A stretch of 64,000 bases of DNA, taken from Cadophora sp. MPI-SDFR-AT-0126. Its lineage: Eukaryota; Ascomycota; Leotiomycetes; Helotiales; Ploettnerulaceae. Each line of letters opens with the position of its first letter. Within the stretch, counting starts at the first letter, position 1. The stretch covers positions 186,001 to 250,000 of the forward strand of contig JAGMVK010000016.1 of NCBI GenBank assembly GCA_020747065.1, read 5' to 3'. Position numbers and translations under genes: made by a program. Positions 35,828 through 46,804 of this stretch are shown piece after piece. The notes beneath the pieces are model-generated. The model was not told the origin of the DNA. It worked only from the letters and a program-made list of their open reading frames with translations, and searched no databases.

Positions 35828-37324
35828 CTATGTCCTAACTTCGCTAAAGATGAAAGGGAAGATAACCACACAAGCCTTATAGAAAACACGGATGCTTTCT
35901 TCAACAGCAAGTGGTAACTTCCATAATCCGAAGAACCCACCAACAGTATCTTGAATGACGAGCCATATGGAGAGGATTGCGACGGCGAAGAAGTGGTAGA
36001 TGAGGACGAGAGGTTGGCGAATGATACCAGCGAGAAGACTGGATGGGCCATCGATGCAATTACCGCCTCGTTGGAAATACGCAAAGCAGCCCTTCTTCAG
36101 AGCACTTAGTTGGCGATCGTTCGCGGCGAATAAGCTGTAGAGAGCCATGGAGAGGATGTTGATGATGGACGACAGGCCTTTGCGCTGCCAGTGGAAATCC
36201 TTCATGGCTTGTCTGATGGCTACAGTGTCGCCAAGATCTGGGATACGTTCTGGTGAGAGAAGGTGGGAAAGTAAGACGACGTCGTTGAATGCTACAGTCA
36301 TCCCGCCACCGGTGAGTGGATGGCGCATATTCATTGCATCGCCTAGGACGACAACGCCTCTCTCCATTTGTGTGCTGGGAGGTAGAAAGCTGTTGGGCAT
36401 GCTGCGGGGAATTTTGCCATCCGCAAGAGCAGCTTCGAAAGATGGTTGTATCTGTGGCGGCAGAGTAGGAAGGACAGTATTCCTCAGGTAACCTCGTACA
36501 CCTCCGTTCTTCACTGAAGCAGCTGGGAGATTTTCTGGAATGTCAATCAAGGCCCGAGTCTCATGTGTGCCGATTTGGTATAGGAGAACTGGTGATGCAT
36601 CCCCGAGAATGACAGTACCATGGAAAGGAGCAGGTAGAGGGCAATCGATCAACTCCAATGCGTAGAACTTGCTCTTGACAATGGGTTGCTTGCTAATATA
36701 TTGTTTCCGAAACCTCGAAGCGTAGCCATCTGCGATGACTGTGAGTTGTCCAAAATAGTAATCCTCCTCCTTCTCTCCCGTCTTTGGGTTCAGAGTTTTC
36801 GACTTGACACCAAGTACCTGTGGTTTGTGTTCGCTGGTAATGGTATCCGTAACTTCCGTCTCCACGATTGTGATATTTGCTTGACTGGCGCATGCCCTCC
36901 GCAATTGCGAAATGAAGCGTCCATGATGGAAGGCTCTTCCTTCTGGTCTACCACCCTTCTCGTTTGTGTATTCCTGGCTTCCTTTTGTCGGCGCTGCCCC
37001 AGCATTGGGCGGATATGGAATGTTGACCCCTTGCCCATAGTATATCACTTCATATCCGTGCACCGGAATCGCATCAATATCCTCTGTGCAATGCGCCAAA
37101 CCCAACTTCTCCAGTGCAGAGACACCTCCGGGTTGTAGCAGTTCTCCAACTATGCGATCTGGTTCCTTCAACGATCTCTCCAACAGCAGGACACTCCGTC
37201 CCTGTTTTGCCAGCGCAAATGCAATCGCACATCCAAAGACACCAGCTCCAACCACCACTACATCTGCTTCATGATGCACCCGTCTGCGTTCCTCGTTCGC
37301 GGCGTGGAGTTGACTGATAGACAT
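35828..37324 (-). CDS. erg1: Squalene epoxidase (squalene monooxygenase)
   Basis: Single exon, 498 residues. It oxidises squalene to 2,3-oxidosqualene with FAD, NADPH and O2 at the ER, the first oxygenation step of ergosterol synthesis and the allylamine (terbinafine) target. Seen in the sequence: FAD dinucleotide motif GAGVFG at 26-31 inside DVVVVGAGVFGCAIA, RIVGELLQPGGV at 57-68, the GD motif GDAMNMRHPLTGGGM at 328-342, GGNCIDGP at 420-427 and C-terminal membrane segments (LVLIYHFFAVAILSIWLV; VFYKACVVIFPFIF). Residues L395 and F399 in ALYSLF line up with positions known as terbinafine-resistance sites (L393 and F397 in Trichophyton), and both keep the susceptible residue. The gene is head-to-head with erg25. 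Confidence 0.97.
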   Translation of the reverse strand: MSISQLHAANEERRRVHHEADVVVVGAGVFGCAIAFALAKQGRSVLLLERSLKEPDRIVGELLQPGGVSALEKLGLAHCTEDIDAIPVHGYEVIYYGQGVNIPYPPNAGAAPTKGSQEYTNEKGGRPEGRAFHHGRFISQLRRACASQANITIVETEVTDTITSEHKPQVLGVKSKTLNPKTGEKEEDYYFGQLTVIADGYASRFRKQYISKQPIVKSKFYALELIDCPLPAPFHGTVILGDASPVLLYQIGTHETRALIDIPENLPAASVKNGGVRGYLRNTVLPTLPPQIQPSFEAALADGKIPRSMPNSFLPPSTQMERGVVVLGDAMNMRHPLTGGGMTVAFNDVVLLSHLLSPERIPDLGDTVAIRQAMKDFHWQRKGLSSIINILSMALYSLFAANDRQLSALKKGCFAYFQRGGNCIDGPSSLLAGIIRQPLVLIYHFFAVAILSIWLVIQDTVGGFFGLWKLPLAVEESIRVFYKACVVIFPFIFSEVRT

Positions 37325-38239
37325 TTTCGAAGTATTACGAAGATCGTTGAGGATCTAGGGGCGAAACCGAGGGTCTTTCTAGGGAGTCTCGAGCATGTGA
37401 AGGTGGTGTATTATGTGAGTGGAGGAATTGGCTTGTGTACCTGCAGCTGCAACTCGCTATCGCAATTGGAGCCTTGCAAATTAAAGGCCTCGACAGTGGT
37501 CTGATGGTAATCGACTGAGAACTGACAAAATTGAGTGTTGTCGAACCACAAAGAGGCGGAATTAAAGTATTGTTGAAATCCTCGGACGAGGCCAACGGTC
37601 GATTGTGGACAAAGTAGGGTAGTGGAAGGGATTAAAATGGGGTGTGGCGATAGGCGCAACTTTCGATTTCTCCCCTGAATCGACAGGGGAGGGACTAGCC
37701 AGTGGAGTGACGAGATGAGATGAAATGAAATGACAGAAGCTTTTCTTCAATTGGTGGTTATGTAATCATTGGTCAATGGATGGAATGAGTGTTGAAACAA
37801 CTTCACAGCTTTCGAATGCGCAATCGGACCGGGAAGGGGAGGGGAGGGAGAGAAGAGTCAACTTGAACCGATTGCATACAATCAAGCAGCACGTCAATTG
37901 ATTCAAACACCTTCGGGGAATGAAAGAAGAAGGAAAAAGATACTGTACTTTCGTATTCGGGATGCTCAACTTCACCCCGCCACTTCCCTGACGCGTTTTA
38001 ATCACGTGTGGTGTGGTGCATTGCACCTCGACCCCTGCTCTGCTCTACTTGTACCCCTTTAGCAGGGCCCGGCATCGAGAATTCCGGGAGTGCTGCAGTG
38101 GCCTGAGCCTGAGCCCGCTAACAATCGCAAAGGCTAAAATTATTAAAACACCAACCACAGCCGCGCTTCCACTCTCGTCTCGTCTGTCTCTCAACAACTT
38201 TCCTTCACAACAATCACTTTTTCCCTCGCGGTCGCAGTC
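37325..38239. promoter_or_regulatory. Shared 915-bp erg1-erg25 divergent promoter
   Basis: The start codons of two ergosterol genes face away from each other across 915 bp. ATCACGTG at 38001-38008 contains a palindromic CACGTG E-box, the class of site bound by fungal SREBP factors, and is followed by GGTGTGGTG at 38011-38019, the complement of a CACCACACC-type element. TCGTATT at 37951-37957 differs by one base from the yeast Upc2 site TCGTATA. ACGCGT lies at 37991-37996. Control by SREBP or Upc2-like factors is inference from these sites and the gene pair. Confidence 0.65.
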
Positions 38240-39205
38240 ATGTCTTTCGTTGCCAATTCCACCCTGGCAGCTCCAGATACCTACTTTGGTATCTATAATG
38301 AGTTGTCCAAGTACAATGTTCACCTGAACATCTTCGAGCGTCTTTGGGCAGTAAGTGATCCCTTATCATAACGCCACTCAAAATGCTAACGCGCAACGCA
38401 GAGTTGGTACGCCTACATGCAAAATGATGTCCTCGCAACCGGAATCATGAGCTTCGTCATGCACGAAGCTGTCTACTTTGGCCGAAGTCTTCCTTGGATC
38501 ATAATCGACCGGATATCATACTTCAACAAGTGGAAGCTTCAGGGGCAAAAGATCCCAACCGTCAAGGAACAATGGGCATGCACAAAACTCGTCCTCCTCA
38601 GTCACTTCACCGTCGAATTACCCCAGATCTGGCTCTTCCACCCAATGGCTGTGTCTTGCGGCATGGATACTGGTGTTCCGTTCCCGTCCTGGCAAACAAT
38701 CTGCTTTCAAGTCGCCCTCTTCTTCGTCTTGGAGGATACATGGCATTACTGGATGCACCGTCTCTTTCACTTCGGCTTTTTCTACAAGAATGTCCATAAG
38801 ATTCACCACCAATACTCTGCACCTTTCGGCCTCGCCGCTGAGTACGCGTCTCCTATTGAAACCATGGTCCTTGGCGCCGGAACCGTCATTGTGCCAATTG
38901 TCTTCTGCCTCCTCACTGGCAACTTCCACGTCCTAACCATGTATATCTGGATCGCAGCCCGTCTTTTCCAAGCTATCGATGCTCACAGTGGATATGACTT
39001 CCCATGGAGTCTTCACCACTTCATTCCCTTCTGGGCTGGAGCTGAGCATCACGACGTTCACCACGAGCGATTCATCGGCAACTATGCAAGCAGTTTCAGA
39101 TGGTGGGACTACCTCATGGATACCGAGGCCGGACCAGAGGCTGCAAAGGAGAGACGCGAGCGCAAGCTTGCAAAGGAAGCTAAAAAGGCAAAGAAGGCCC
39201 AGTAA
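38240..39205 (+). CDS. erg25: C-4 methylsterol oxidase
   Basis: Two exons, 38240-38350 and 38402-39205, giving 304 residues; the 51-nt intron has a GCTAAC branch site. The enzyme oxidises the C-4 methyl groups of sterols at the ER as part of the ERG25-ERG26-ERG27 demethylation complex. All three histidine boxes of the fatty-acid-hydroxylase superfamily are present: HRLFH at 156-160, HKIHH at 169-173 and HHDVHH at 253-258. Other family blocks are [48 protein letters not shown] and SSFRWWDYL. The protein ends KKAKKAQ, so the last four residues KKAQ form a KKxx ER-retrieval signal. It is divergent from erg1 over 915 bp, suggesting co-regulation. Confidence 0.97.
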
Positions 39206-39697
39206 ATATTTAGTTTCGGGCGAGTGTTCATATGACAGATAGTATGCCGAGATAGAAGAGTCAGGATACGACCAGGGCACCGGATGTGTCAGCGGGGTAT
39301 GGCTAGAAGCCTGATGGGATGAATGGAGGGGTAATTGGTTCCAGCATAGCTTTGCATGCATGTGTTACTATGGGCGTTTTCGAATTCGGTGCAAGGAAGC
39401 CCCGCTTAGATCATCATATACAGGTTACTTAGTAGCCTCCTAATTAATGAAAGACCGTACCATATCATACTCTCGTTCTGGGAATGCTCGTGCCATACCA
39501 TTCACTCGTCTTGGACGTGCTTAATTCCTCTGATCCTACAAACCTCGACCACCAACAGGACTGTTGATGGAATTACCTACCGATCCTACACTTTCTCAAG
39601 CTTCTCATAGTCTGGAATAATACACGTCTCCTCACATCTTACTTCCCTCCTCATCCTCTGCCTCTTACCCGCACATCAACAACGCCTTCCTACAATC
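39206..39697. other. Intergenic region between convergent genes
   Basis: 3' flanks of erg25 and the pterin dehydratase gene. No coding signal. Confidence 0.5.
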
Positions 39698-40655
39698 TCA
39701 CGAGCTCTTCTTCTTAGGAACACAGCAATCCCCACCCTCACTCACAACCCTATCCACCAACTCCTTCCCTACACCTCCCTTACCATCATCCTCAACCACA
39801 ATCTCACCACACTCCCCCGCCTTCTCATCACAGAACCGCGCCATCACCACGTCTTTCCCTGATAAGCCAGGTGGGGAATGAGTCGTCCAGCGGATGAATG
39901 TCGTGTTGTAGACCTAAGGATGGCGTGAGTTTTGTGAGTTGTTTGGGAGTGGGATGATCATATGAATAGGGGGGGAGGGGGGGGGGGAGGGGGGGAGAGC
40001 AGAAAAACGTACATTTGACCATTCGGGGTGGTGCTTTTGTACGGCACATTCGGCGGCTACGTGGTTCATGAATTCCTGTTCCGTGATGGCCTGTTAGTCC
40101 ACTTTTCCTAGCTGTTTGTCCCTCCAGCTCTGTCCAGTCCTTCTCCACAGAAAACAAAGGAGGAAGTAGAAACCCCTATTCTTAGTCCAAAACTTCAAAC
40201 CCCGCCGGTTTCCAGTATGAGAAAATCTCCTCGGGAATTGCATGGCAATGTGAAGTCGAACGATCCACCCGTTGTACGAATCCCGCGGCCAAACAAACCC
40301 AACACCTAAGCGAGAGAGAGCAAAATGGCAGTGCAAAGAAAGGAGCTGGCTCTCTGCCTCCCTCACTCACCCAAGTCTTCTTAAAAGTCTTAAACTTAAA
40401 CCCCCTCTCAACTCCCTTCCCACTCTCAATCAACGTCCATTTCCCTCCGTTGCTCTTCAATAGAGGTGCTACTTCCTCGCTTCCTTTTACGGGTGAGTAG
40501 TTGGATGAGAAGGTTGGTTGGGGCACGGATGATGGTGTTGCAGACATCGTTTTGGGGCTTGTTGTTGTAAAGGGTCTTGATGGGTAGTGATGAAAGTGTT
40601 TTATTTGAAGGGTGGTTCGATAGATGTGTGAGGAGAGGGAGATGGGAGGACGCAT
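39698..40655 (-). CDS. Pterin-4a-carbinolamine dehydratase (PCD/DCoH fold)
   Basis: Three exons, 40655-40371, 40090-40013 and 39913-39698, giving 192 residues. The enzyme dehydrates 4a-hydroxy-tetrahydropterin, recycling the pterin cofactor. Diagnostic blocks are spread over the exons: FKFKTFKKTW, then FMNHVAAECAVQKHHPEWSN with the catalytic HHPEW pair, then VYNTTFIRWTTHSPPGLSGKDVVMA. The first 36 residues are basic and Ser/Thr/Arg-rich with SRPFTTTS, resembling a mitochondrial presequence, and a second in-frame Met at residue 37 could give a cytosolic form. A C-terminal extension of about 50 residues beyond the fold is Gly/Glu/Val-rich and ends CCVPKKKSS. Intron 1 is long for this window (280 nt); intron 2 (100 nt) contains a pure G/A tract. 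Confidence 0.85.
39969..39995 (+). repeat. Poly-G tract with two single A interruptions
   Basis: Plus-strand G runs of 7, 11 and 7 separated by single A. It lies in intron 2 of the minus-strand pterin dehydratase gene, so the transcript carries a C-rich polypyrimidine run. Length is likely to vary between strains or to be affected by sequencing error. Confidence 0.9.
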
Positions 40656-41283
40656 GGCTGAGGTTGGGAGTGATGGATGCGAGGTGTGGATGATATGGAT
40701 GGTGGAGGGTGGAAGAAGTGAGAGTTGGCCAATCGGAAGACGTTATATGGGTCTCGTGATTTGCATGTGATTATCTCAACTTCTTGCTTTTTATTCAGGT
40801 TGTCTTTTAAAGTCAATAGGTAATATGAGGCCTGGACTTTTGTGATCTTTGATTGTTATGTTCGATGGTGAGCATATTGCCCTAACGATGCTCTTCCACC
40901 ATGGCGTCCGGAGCATAAGCGAGCCGGTACGGGGCAGATCCAAACATCATACAGAACAAGCAGATGTAGAGATGTATGTCATTCAAGGGTTACTACCAGT
41001 ACCTAACTAACTCCTTTCAAATCCTTCATCCCAGATTCAGTTATCTGTCCCCAAAAAAAGAACGCTAATACAGACACCTCACCGGCACCGTCCCAAAAAA
41101 TGCATCTGCACAATGCGAATGTATTACCCAGCGCAAAGATGTGTGAAGAGTCTGAGACAGACTCGAATTGAGTGAGAATACCCCTGCTAGCAAGATAAGC
41201 AGATTCGTTTGCGGGTCGGGGAGGCGTTATGCCACTCAAATACTTAGTCAAGACTCAAGCTTCCGATATTAAGAGCCATGCAC
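40656..41283. other. Intergenic region
   Basis: 628 bp upstream of the pterin dehydratase gene and downstream of the next minus-strand RING gene. No coding signal seen. Confidence 0.5.
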
Positions 41284-42893
41284 TCATCGATTCTCGACCC
41301 ATGGAGCACGACTAAGAAGAAAATCAGCATCATCATCCTAGGAACAACTCTCACAAACTTCAAAAGAACGGCAACTGAGGGGTTGAAGTGTTGAACTTAC
41401 CAGAATCCACACTTTCTAATCGCATACATAGAATGGAGCTGCCATGTCTCGAAACACTCTCGATGAACATTCTGTCCGCACTGTCCTTGACACCAGATGA
41501 CATCGTCTACTCTACCGAAAGGCTCGTAGCAGATGTAGCATTCCACGAGAGGCTGTCGTCTGGGTACATAGGGATGAACAGGATCTGGAAGAGGCACTGC
41601 TCTTTGACCTGCTCGGCGTTGTCGAGGGGGAGGTGCTGCGATGGCTGCGATGGCTTGATCGAATTGAGCTATTTCAGATTCTGGCGCTCGGTCTCGACCT
41701 GGAACGACGGGAATCTCTGGAGCCTGTGGGGAGTGTTGACGGAGTTGCTCTTGAACACGATCGAGATCTTGACAGAGTTGACGACGTCTATTTATCAAGT
41801 GTTGTAGTTGATCCTCTTCTTCGCCATTCACCGGGACCTCAACGGGCTGGACTTGTATTGAAGGAGGAAGAGCTGTCGCAGGTCTTCGTCCAAGTACTTC
41901 AGCTGGCTGTTGAACGAATGAACGACGCTCAAGCTGTCTGTTTCCGATGTCGATGGCTGGGTCAGGAATTGTTTCGGATCGTTGAACTGGGCTTGGATGA
42001 GAAGCTCGGTCTCTGGCCACGAGCTGATCCTGGTTGGGTACAGGTCTCGCATCAGCTTGTAGTTGTGCAGATCTTCTTCCAGCACCTAAAGCCGCAAGAA
42101 CAGCCTCCTCGTTACGGTTATCTTGATTTAGCAGTCGTGGAGCGAAGTCTTGGAGGGGCTGTTGTTCGACCTGGTCAACTTGGACTTGTCGTGGATAATG
42201 AGCATCTCTTGCTCGATCAAGATGTCCTTCATTTGCAAGTTGCTGCTCTCGTGGCTCTCTGGGCTGGAACTGTGGTGGTACTTCCGGAGCTTGTTGTCGC
42301 TTGAGATATGTCAGCAAGTGTGACTACTTGTACACGAGTGTGAGGAACTTACTCTCTCTCTTGCTCGCCGAGCAGCGAGTCTCATTTCAGAGTCCTCGAG
42401 ATCTGGGGCAGAAGGTACGCCATGCCGTTGAATATATTGCTCAGGAACCGCTCTCGGCTCGGCAGTTGTCAGGGCTCGAAGTCGTTCTCTCTCTGCACGT
42501 CTTCTCGACCTTCTTTCACTTTGCAACGAACTGGCTAACCATATCACTCCACTTAAAGCCCACTTGCTCAGCTTGTGAGAGATGAGGCTCTTTATGCAAT
42601 CTCGGACATGCAGTGAGCTCAGCGATATGAATGAGAGCTCTTTTTATACCTCCGCTCACTCCGACGGAAACGACGTCGATCTGAGCCAAGGCATCGAAGA
42701 CTCGGCAAGCTTGGTTTTTGCACTCACTGCTGAGGAATGTCTGAAGGCATCGTCTTGGTGGCTCTTGCGGCTGTCCTCCCTTCTTCTTGGGTTTCACTAT
42801 CGCGGTACACGAGAAGTGCAACTCCGCTGGGCTGATACTGAGGACTTCTCTTGGATCCCAAAACGCTGGCATTCTTGCTGTGATGGAAGGCAT
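41284..42893 (-). CDS. RING-type zinc-finger protein, disordered middle region
   Basis: Best model: exons 42893-42540, 42490-42353, 42299-41401 and 41311-41284, giving 472 residues. The N-terminal part is Cys/His-bearing (HFSCTAIVKPKKKGG, RRCLQTF, IAELTACPRLHKEP), a pattern I know from fungal proteins of unknown role. The middle is Gln/Arg/Pro-rich and disordered with a short coiled stretch (LQHLINRRRQLCQDLDRVQEQL). The C-terminal RING reads CYICYEPF, VIWCQGQCGQNVHRECFETW, then KCGF. The last exon is only 28 nt; its phase turns the apparent stop after KCGFW into KCGFCRAPW, supplying the missing final Cys, which strongly supports it. The first intron (42539-42491) is the least certain. Likely a ubiquitin ligase; substrate unknown. 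Confidence 0.7.
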
Positions 42894-44915
42894 TTTGGGC
42901 ACAGCGGGTGTGATGATGGTGAGGAAGAAATAGGAAGGGCTTCAGTAAATGAAAGTTGGAGAATATCTGCAAACGCAGCTGGAGTTCTGAAACTTGCTTG
43001 CAGGTGCTTTCTTTGTCGGCTCGAGGCCTCGAAGTTTTTGCTGGACTATTCCAAGAGATGCGACGTGGTAATCGTCTGGAACAAGCAGCCGGTAAGTCGC
43101 AGATTCCGGCGCACGAGACAAGGACGCGGCTTTTGACGGCAGGCAGGCGACATGCCCTGGAGTAAGTGAATCGCGGGCTACGAAGCGAGCTTCAGCCCAG
43201 GGTACAAAGCAGGTCTTGCATGTACCAATACACCGTTTGTCCTCTTCGACCAGCTTACGGCTGTATGCAGAAGGGTGAATCAAAAAAGATAAACTATTCG
43301 TTTGCGATAATAACGTTCCGTGGGGTCCATGAACCTCCTGCAGATGTTGAATTTGAAGTGTACAAACTGGCTCGCTCAGGCCGTAAAAACCTGCAAAATC
43401 TAACCAAATAGCACAATTGCCGGCACCAAGTAGGGTGGTGGGTACACGGCGTAAGTAAACATTCGCTTCTCTCCCTACAACTCAAAAACTAACAACTTTT
43501 CAGGGTAGTTATGAATGGCTAATTATTTCAGCAAAGGATTGTCCCGAGCAATTCCTGTAGGACAGTTTCCCGGGTTGAGGATGGGGTCGAAAAAAATCGG
43601 TTATGAACTAGCCTACTTCGCGACTTCAAAATCCTTAATAAAGGGTTTCCATATTACGCACCTTAGAAATAAGTTGTGTTTGAGTTTTGCCATTTGGCCA
43701 TTTTGCCTTCGTTCCTATTTGGCAGTTATCTGGGTCTGGAAGTTGGACAGAGATCTTGGCCTTTGACTTTGGGTTTTCATGTGCCAAAATATTTTGCTGA
43801 AGCGAAAGTCAACAGGAATAAACCGCCTCGAAAAAAGACCGCACCGAACCAAACAGCACCGCTCCAAAAGAGCGCAGGTTTGAACAACTTGCTCCCATGG
43901 GAATCAGGGGTGTGTTGCGCAGATAAGAAATTGAAAATCTGACAAGAACATCCCGAGAGCGAGAGAACAGCCTTTGCCCTCCTGCTATTTAGATTCTCGT
44001 TCTTCGCCGATATTGTGTTTCGAGAAGGAATTCAAGAAACCAGATGCGGGAGGCAAGAGTTGAACATTTGACAAAGCTAAAACGCCGGATTCTGCTACTC
44101 AGAGTGATTCGGACGGGTTATCGGATAGTCTGAGGAGAAGAGGTACACCGGCCAGCAACGAAAGGATTAGTGACAGCCTAGGCTATGGCTACGATGAACG
44201 ATGAGCATGAGGTTCAGACAGCGAGGCGAGCCCCTATTCTGAACGCCGCTAAGCCTATTCAGATTGGCATTGGCCGGCTTTCCACCTGTCATACTCAGAC
44301 TGGCCCTCCTCCGCAGTCCTTGATCATCATCTCGATCTTCTAACAGGCAAGGCTTCGACGTGGTCCTGCATCTCAATTTCGAAAGTACTACTCTCTCTCT
44401 TCAATTCCCTCAACTTTCATAGGCGAGTACTGTACGAACACGCGGGGGTCCCTTCTTCAGTAGTTCGCAACTCGCACAGGGTTGTTGGTTGCATTGATTG
44501 GAACTCTTAGATTCTGGATCAGTTAATCACAATATATGAGGGGCCGAGTGAAACAAATTCTTATTCTCGGACTTATATCTCACAAATGGACGAACCTGCG
44601 TTCTCCCCACTGCCGAACATGGGATGAAGCTGCCTGCCAAGACAAAACAACCCTCGAATTTTAATCCACCAACCGCCAGATTTTCCAAAAATTCCCAATT
44701 GTTCCATGTGATCAAAACTGAGTACCCGCCTCGGACGAAGCTTATCCTTTAGATTCCTTCCTATCCGGGCAGTTCAGAGGTCTTATGCTCCGCCTTGCTA
44801 CTTGCTACTGTCAGGATTGTTCACATAGGATGTTGCTCATCGCCATGTTTAGTTTCCTGAACAGCTTTCTGCTGACCTTCTTTGACTCGTGAAGGCTGTT
44901 CGGAGAGCTGCAAGA
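42894..44915. other. Intergenic region
   Basis: 2 kb between the RING gene and the PL4 lyase gene. Open frames of up to 97 codons lack motifs. No repeat, tRNA or transposon end was recognised. Confidence 0.45.
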
Positions 44916-46804
44916 ATGAGGTTCCTTGGCTCAGTGGTGTTGGCTGCTATCAGTCTCCCATCCGTGGCATTCGCTGCTTGGGGTTACACTGACAATGGCA
45001 GTTCATATGTAATTGGTACTTGTCCATACCTGCTCAAGGGTGGAACGTCATCTAATGGCTACTAGATACTGGATCCCAGCTTATATTCGCCGTTTCGAAG
45101 AGTAATGGCGACATTACTTCTATGAAATACAGAGGCACCGAAACGAATGGGTACCAAGGGAAGAACTCTCATGTAGAAAGTGGATTAGGAGCATCAGTGG
45201 TCACCATCAAGCAATACACCAGTATGAATATCACCTGCCCCAACAGCACGTTGCTAATATTTCCAGCTCCGGCCAATATCATCCAGGTCACGGTTACGTA
45301 CGGAACATTAGTACAGACATACATTGCAAGATATGGCAACAACAATATCTACATGCTTACCAACAAAGGAGATGCCTCCGTAAGCAGTATCTCTGAGATC
45401 CATGACGTTTTCTAACCAATGGTCAGGTTGCTGCATCGCGTTTCATTGTCAGACTTGTTCCTGGTCTCCTTCCCAAAGCCTTGACAGATTCAGACTACTA
45501 CGATGCCTCGACAGTCACCGTTGAAGCATCTGACGTGATCTTGTCTAGTGCCACTGGGTATACAAAGTCGAAGCATTACCAGGGCAGCAACTACGGCCGT
45601 ACAATGGATTACGATTATGTTGGCAAAGCGACTTCAACTTTGGGAATCTGGCTTATTCGGTCCAACCGAGAGAAGGCATCTGGTGGTCCATTCTTCAGAT
45701 CTCTCGTCCGTGGTTGTTCACCAATTGCAGAGGATCTGTACGAGATCCTCTACTACAATATGGGGACCACTGATCCTCAGCGATGGGGCCTCCAAGGACC
45801 ATATGTGCTCTCCTTCACAGATGGAGGTGCGCCGAATTCCGCACTCTTTTCTCGAAACGTTGATTGGTCTTGGATGGATACGCTCGGCATCAAGGGTTGG
45901 GTACCAACTTCTGGCCGTGGGAGCGTCGCTGGTGTTGGAATCAAGAACATGAAATCCGGATACACATATGTTGTAGGACTATCCAATAATGATGCTCAAT
46001 ATTGGGGAGTGGCTGCACCGACAACTGGAGCATTTAGCATTGCAAAGATTCTTCCTGGCACATACACCTTGACAGTATACAAGGGCGAAATCGAGGTGTA
46101 CACCTCGAGTGTTGCTGTCACTGCTGGAGGTAAAGTAGCATTGAACTCAATCACACCAACTGATCCTTCAGATACTGCTGCGATTTGGAGAATTGGTAAG
46201 AATCCCTCGAATCTTTTGAAAGGTCGAAATTAACATGCATCTAGGTGAATGGGATGGATCCCCCGCAGGTTTCACGAATTTTGACAAGACCCCCATGCTG
46301 CCGACATACATGCATCCATCCGATACACGAATATCGACTTGGAATCCACCTAACTACATAGTCGGCACTAGCAGTGCTGCTGGTTCTTTGCCGGGATATA
46401 TGTGGAGCAAGTACACAGCTGCAAGATTCGTGGTTTCTCGCTGACAGGTAACAGAGGACGTAAATAATGGACACCTCATTTACTTCAAGCTCGATGCTAC
46501 TCAAACAGCAGCCGCTCATACTGTCCGTATCGGTATCACGGAGGCTTTCATCGGAGGCCGTCCTTCAATCACCATCAATAGCTGGTCCAGCAAGCTCCCG
46601 GGTGCTACTAACCAGGCGTCTACTCGTAGCTTAACAGTTGGCACGTATCGCGGCAACAATGTCATGCTCACGTATGACGTACCGGCTTCCGCTTTCTTAG
46701 CAGCCGGTCAATACAACATCATGAAGATCGATATCATCAGTGGAAGCACTGGTACCGGATTTCTCAGCCCGGGCGTGTCTCTAGATGCCATTGACTTCAT
46801 CTAG
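44916..46804 (+). CDS. Secreted rhamnogalacturonan lyase (polysaccharide lyase family 4)
   Basis: Five exons, 44916-45015, 45066-45379, 45427-46195, 46245-46406 and 46455-46804, giving 564 residues. A signal peptide (MRFLGSVVLAAISLPSVAFA) precedes AWGYTDNGSSYVID. The lyase cleaves the rhamnogalacturonan I backbone of pectin by beta-elimination. Family features: SNGDITSMKYRG, KHYQGSNYGRTMDYDYVG, REKASGGPFFRSL, then the fibronectin-III-like module (GWVPTSGRGSVAGVG, GSFSIAKILPGTY-like block) and the C-terminal carbohydrate-binding-like domain (GEWDGSP, YMHPSDTR, WKDVNNGHLIYFKL, GVSLDAIDFI). Intron 4 starts with GC rather than GT; only that choice yields the conserved MWKDVNNG. All other introns are 47-50 nt. 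It suggests growth on plant cell walls. Confidence 0.92.
46407..46454 (+). other. GC-AG intron in the PL4 lyase gene
   Basis: 48-nt intron with donor A|GCAAGT, branch CTGAC at 46441-46445 and acceptor AACAG. Every GT donor nearby gives a wrong phase or a stop. The GC donor joins TGG-A to AG-GAC and gives Trp-Lys-Asp, as expected in PL4 proteins. Confidence 0.75.

Noticed and set aside
41633..42304. 223-codon plus-strand frame
   Set aside because: Antisense shadow of the RING gene's Gln/Arg-rich exon.
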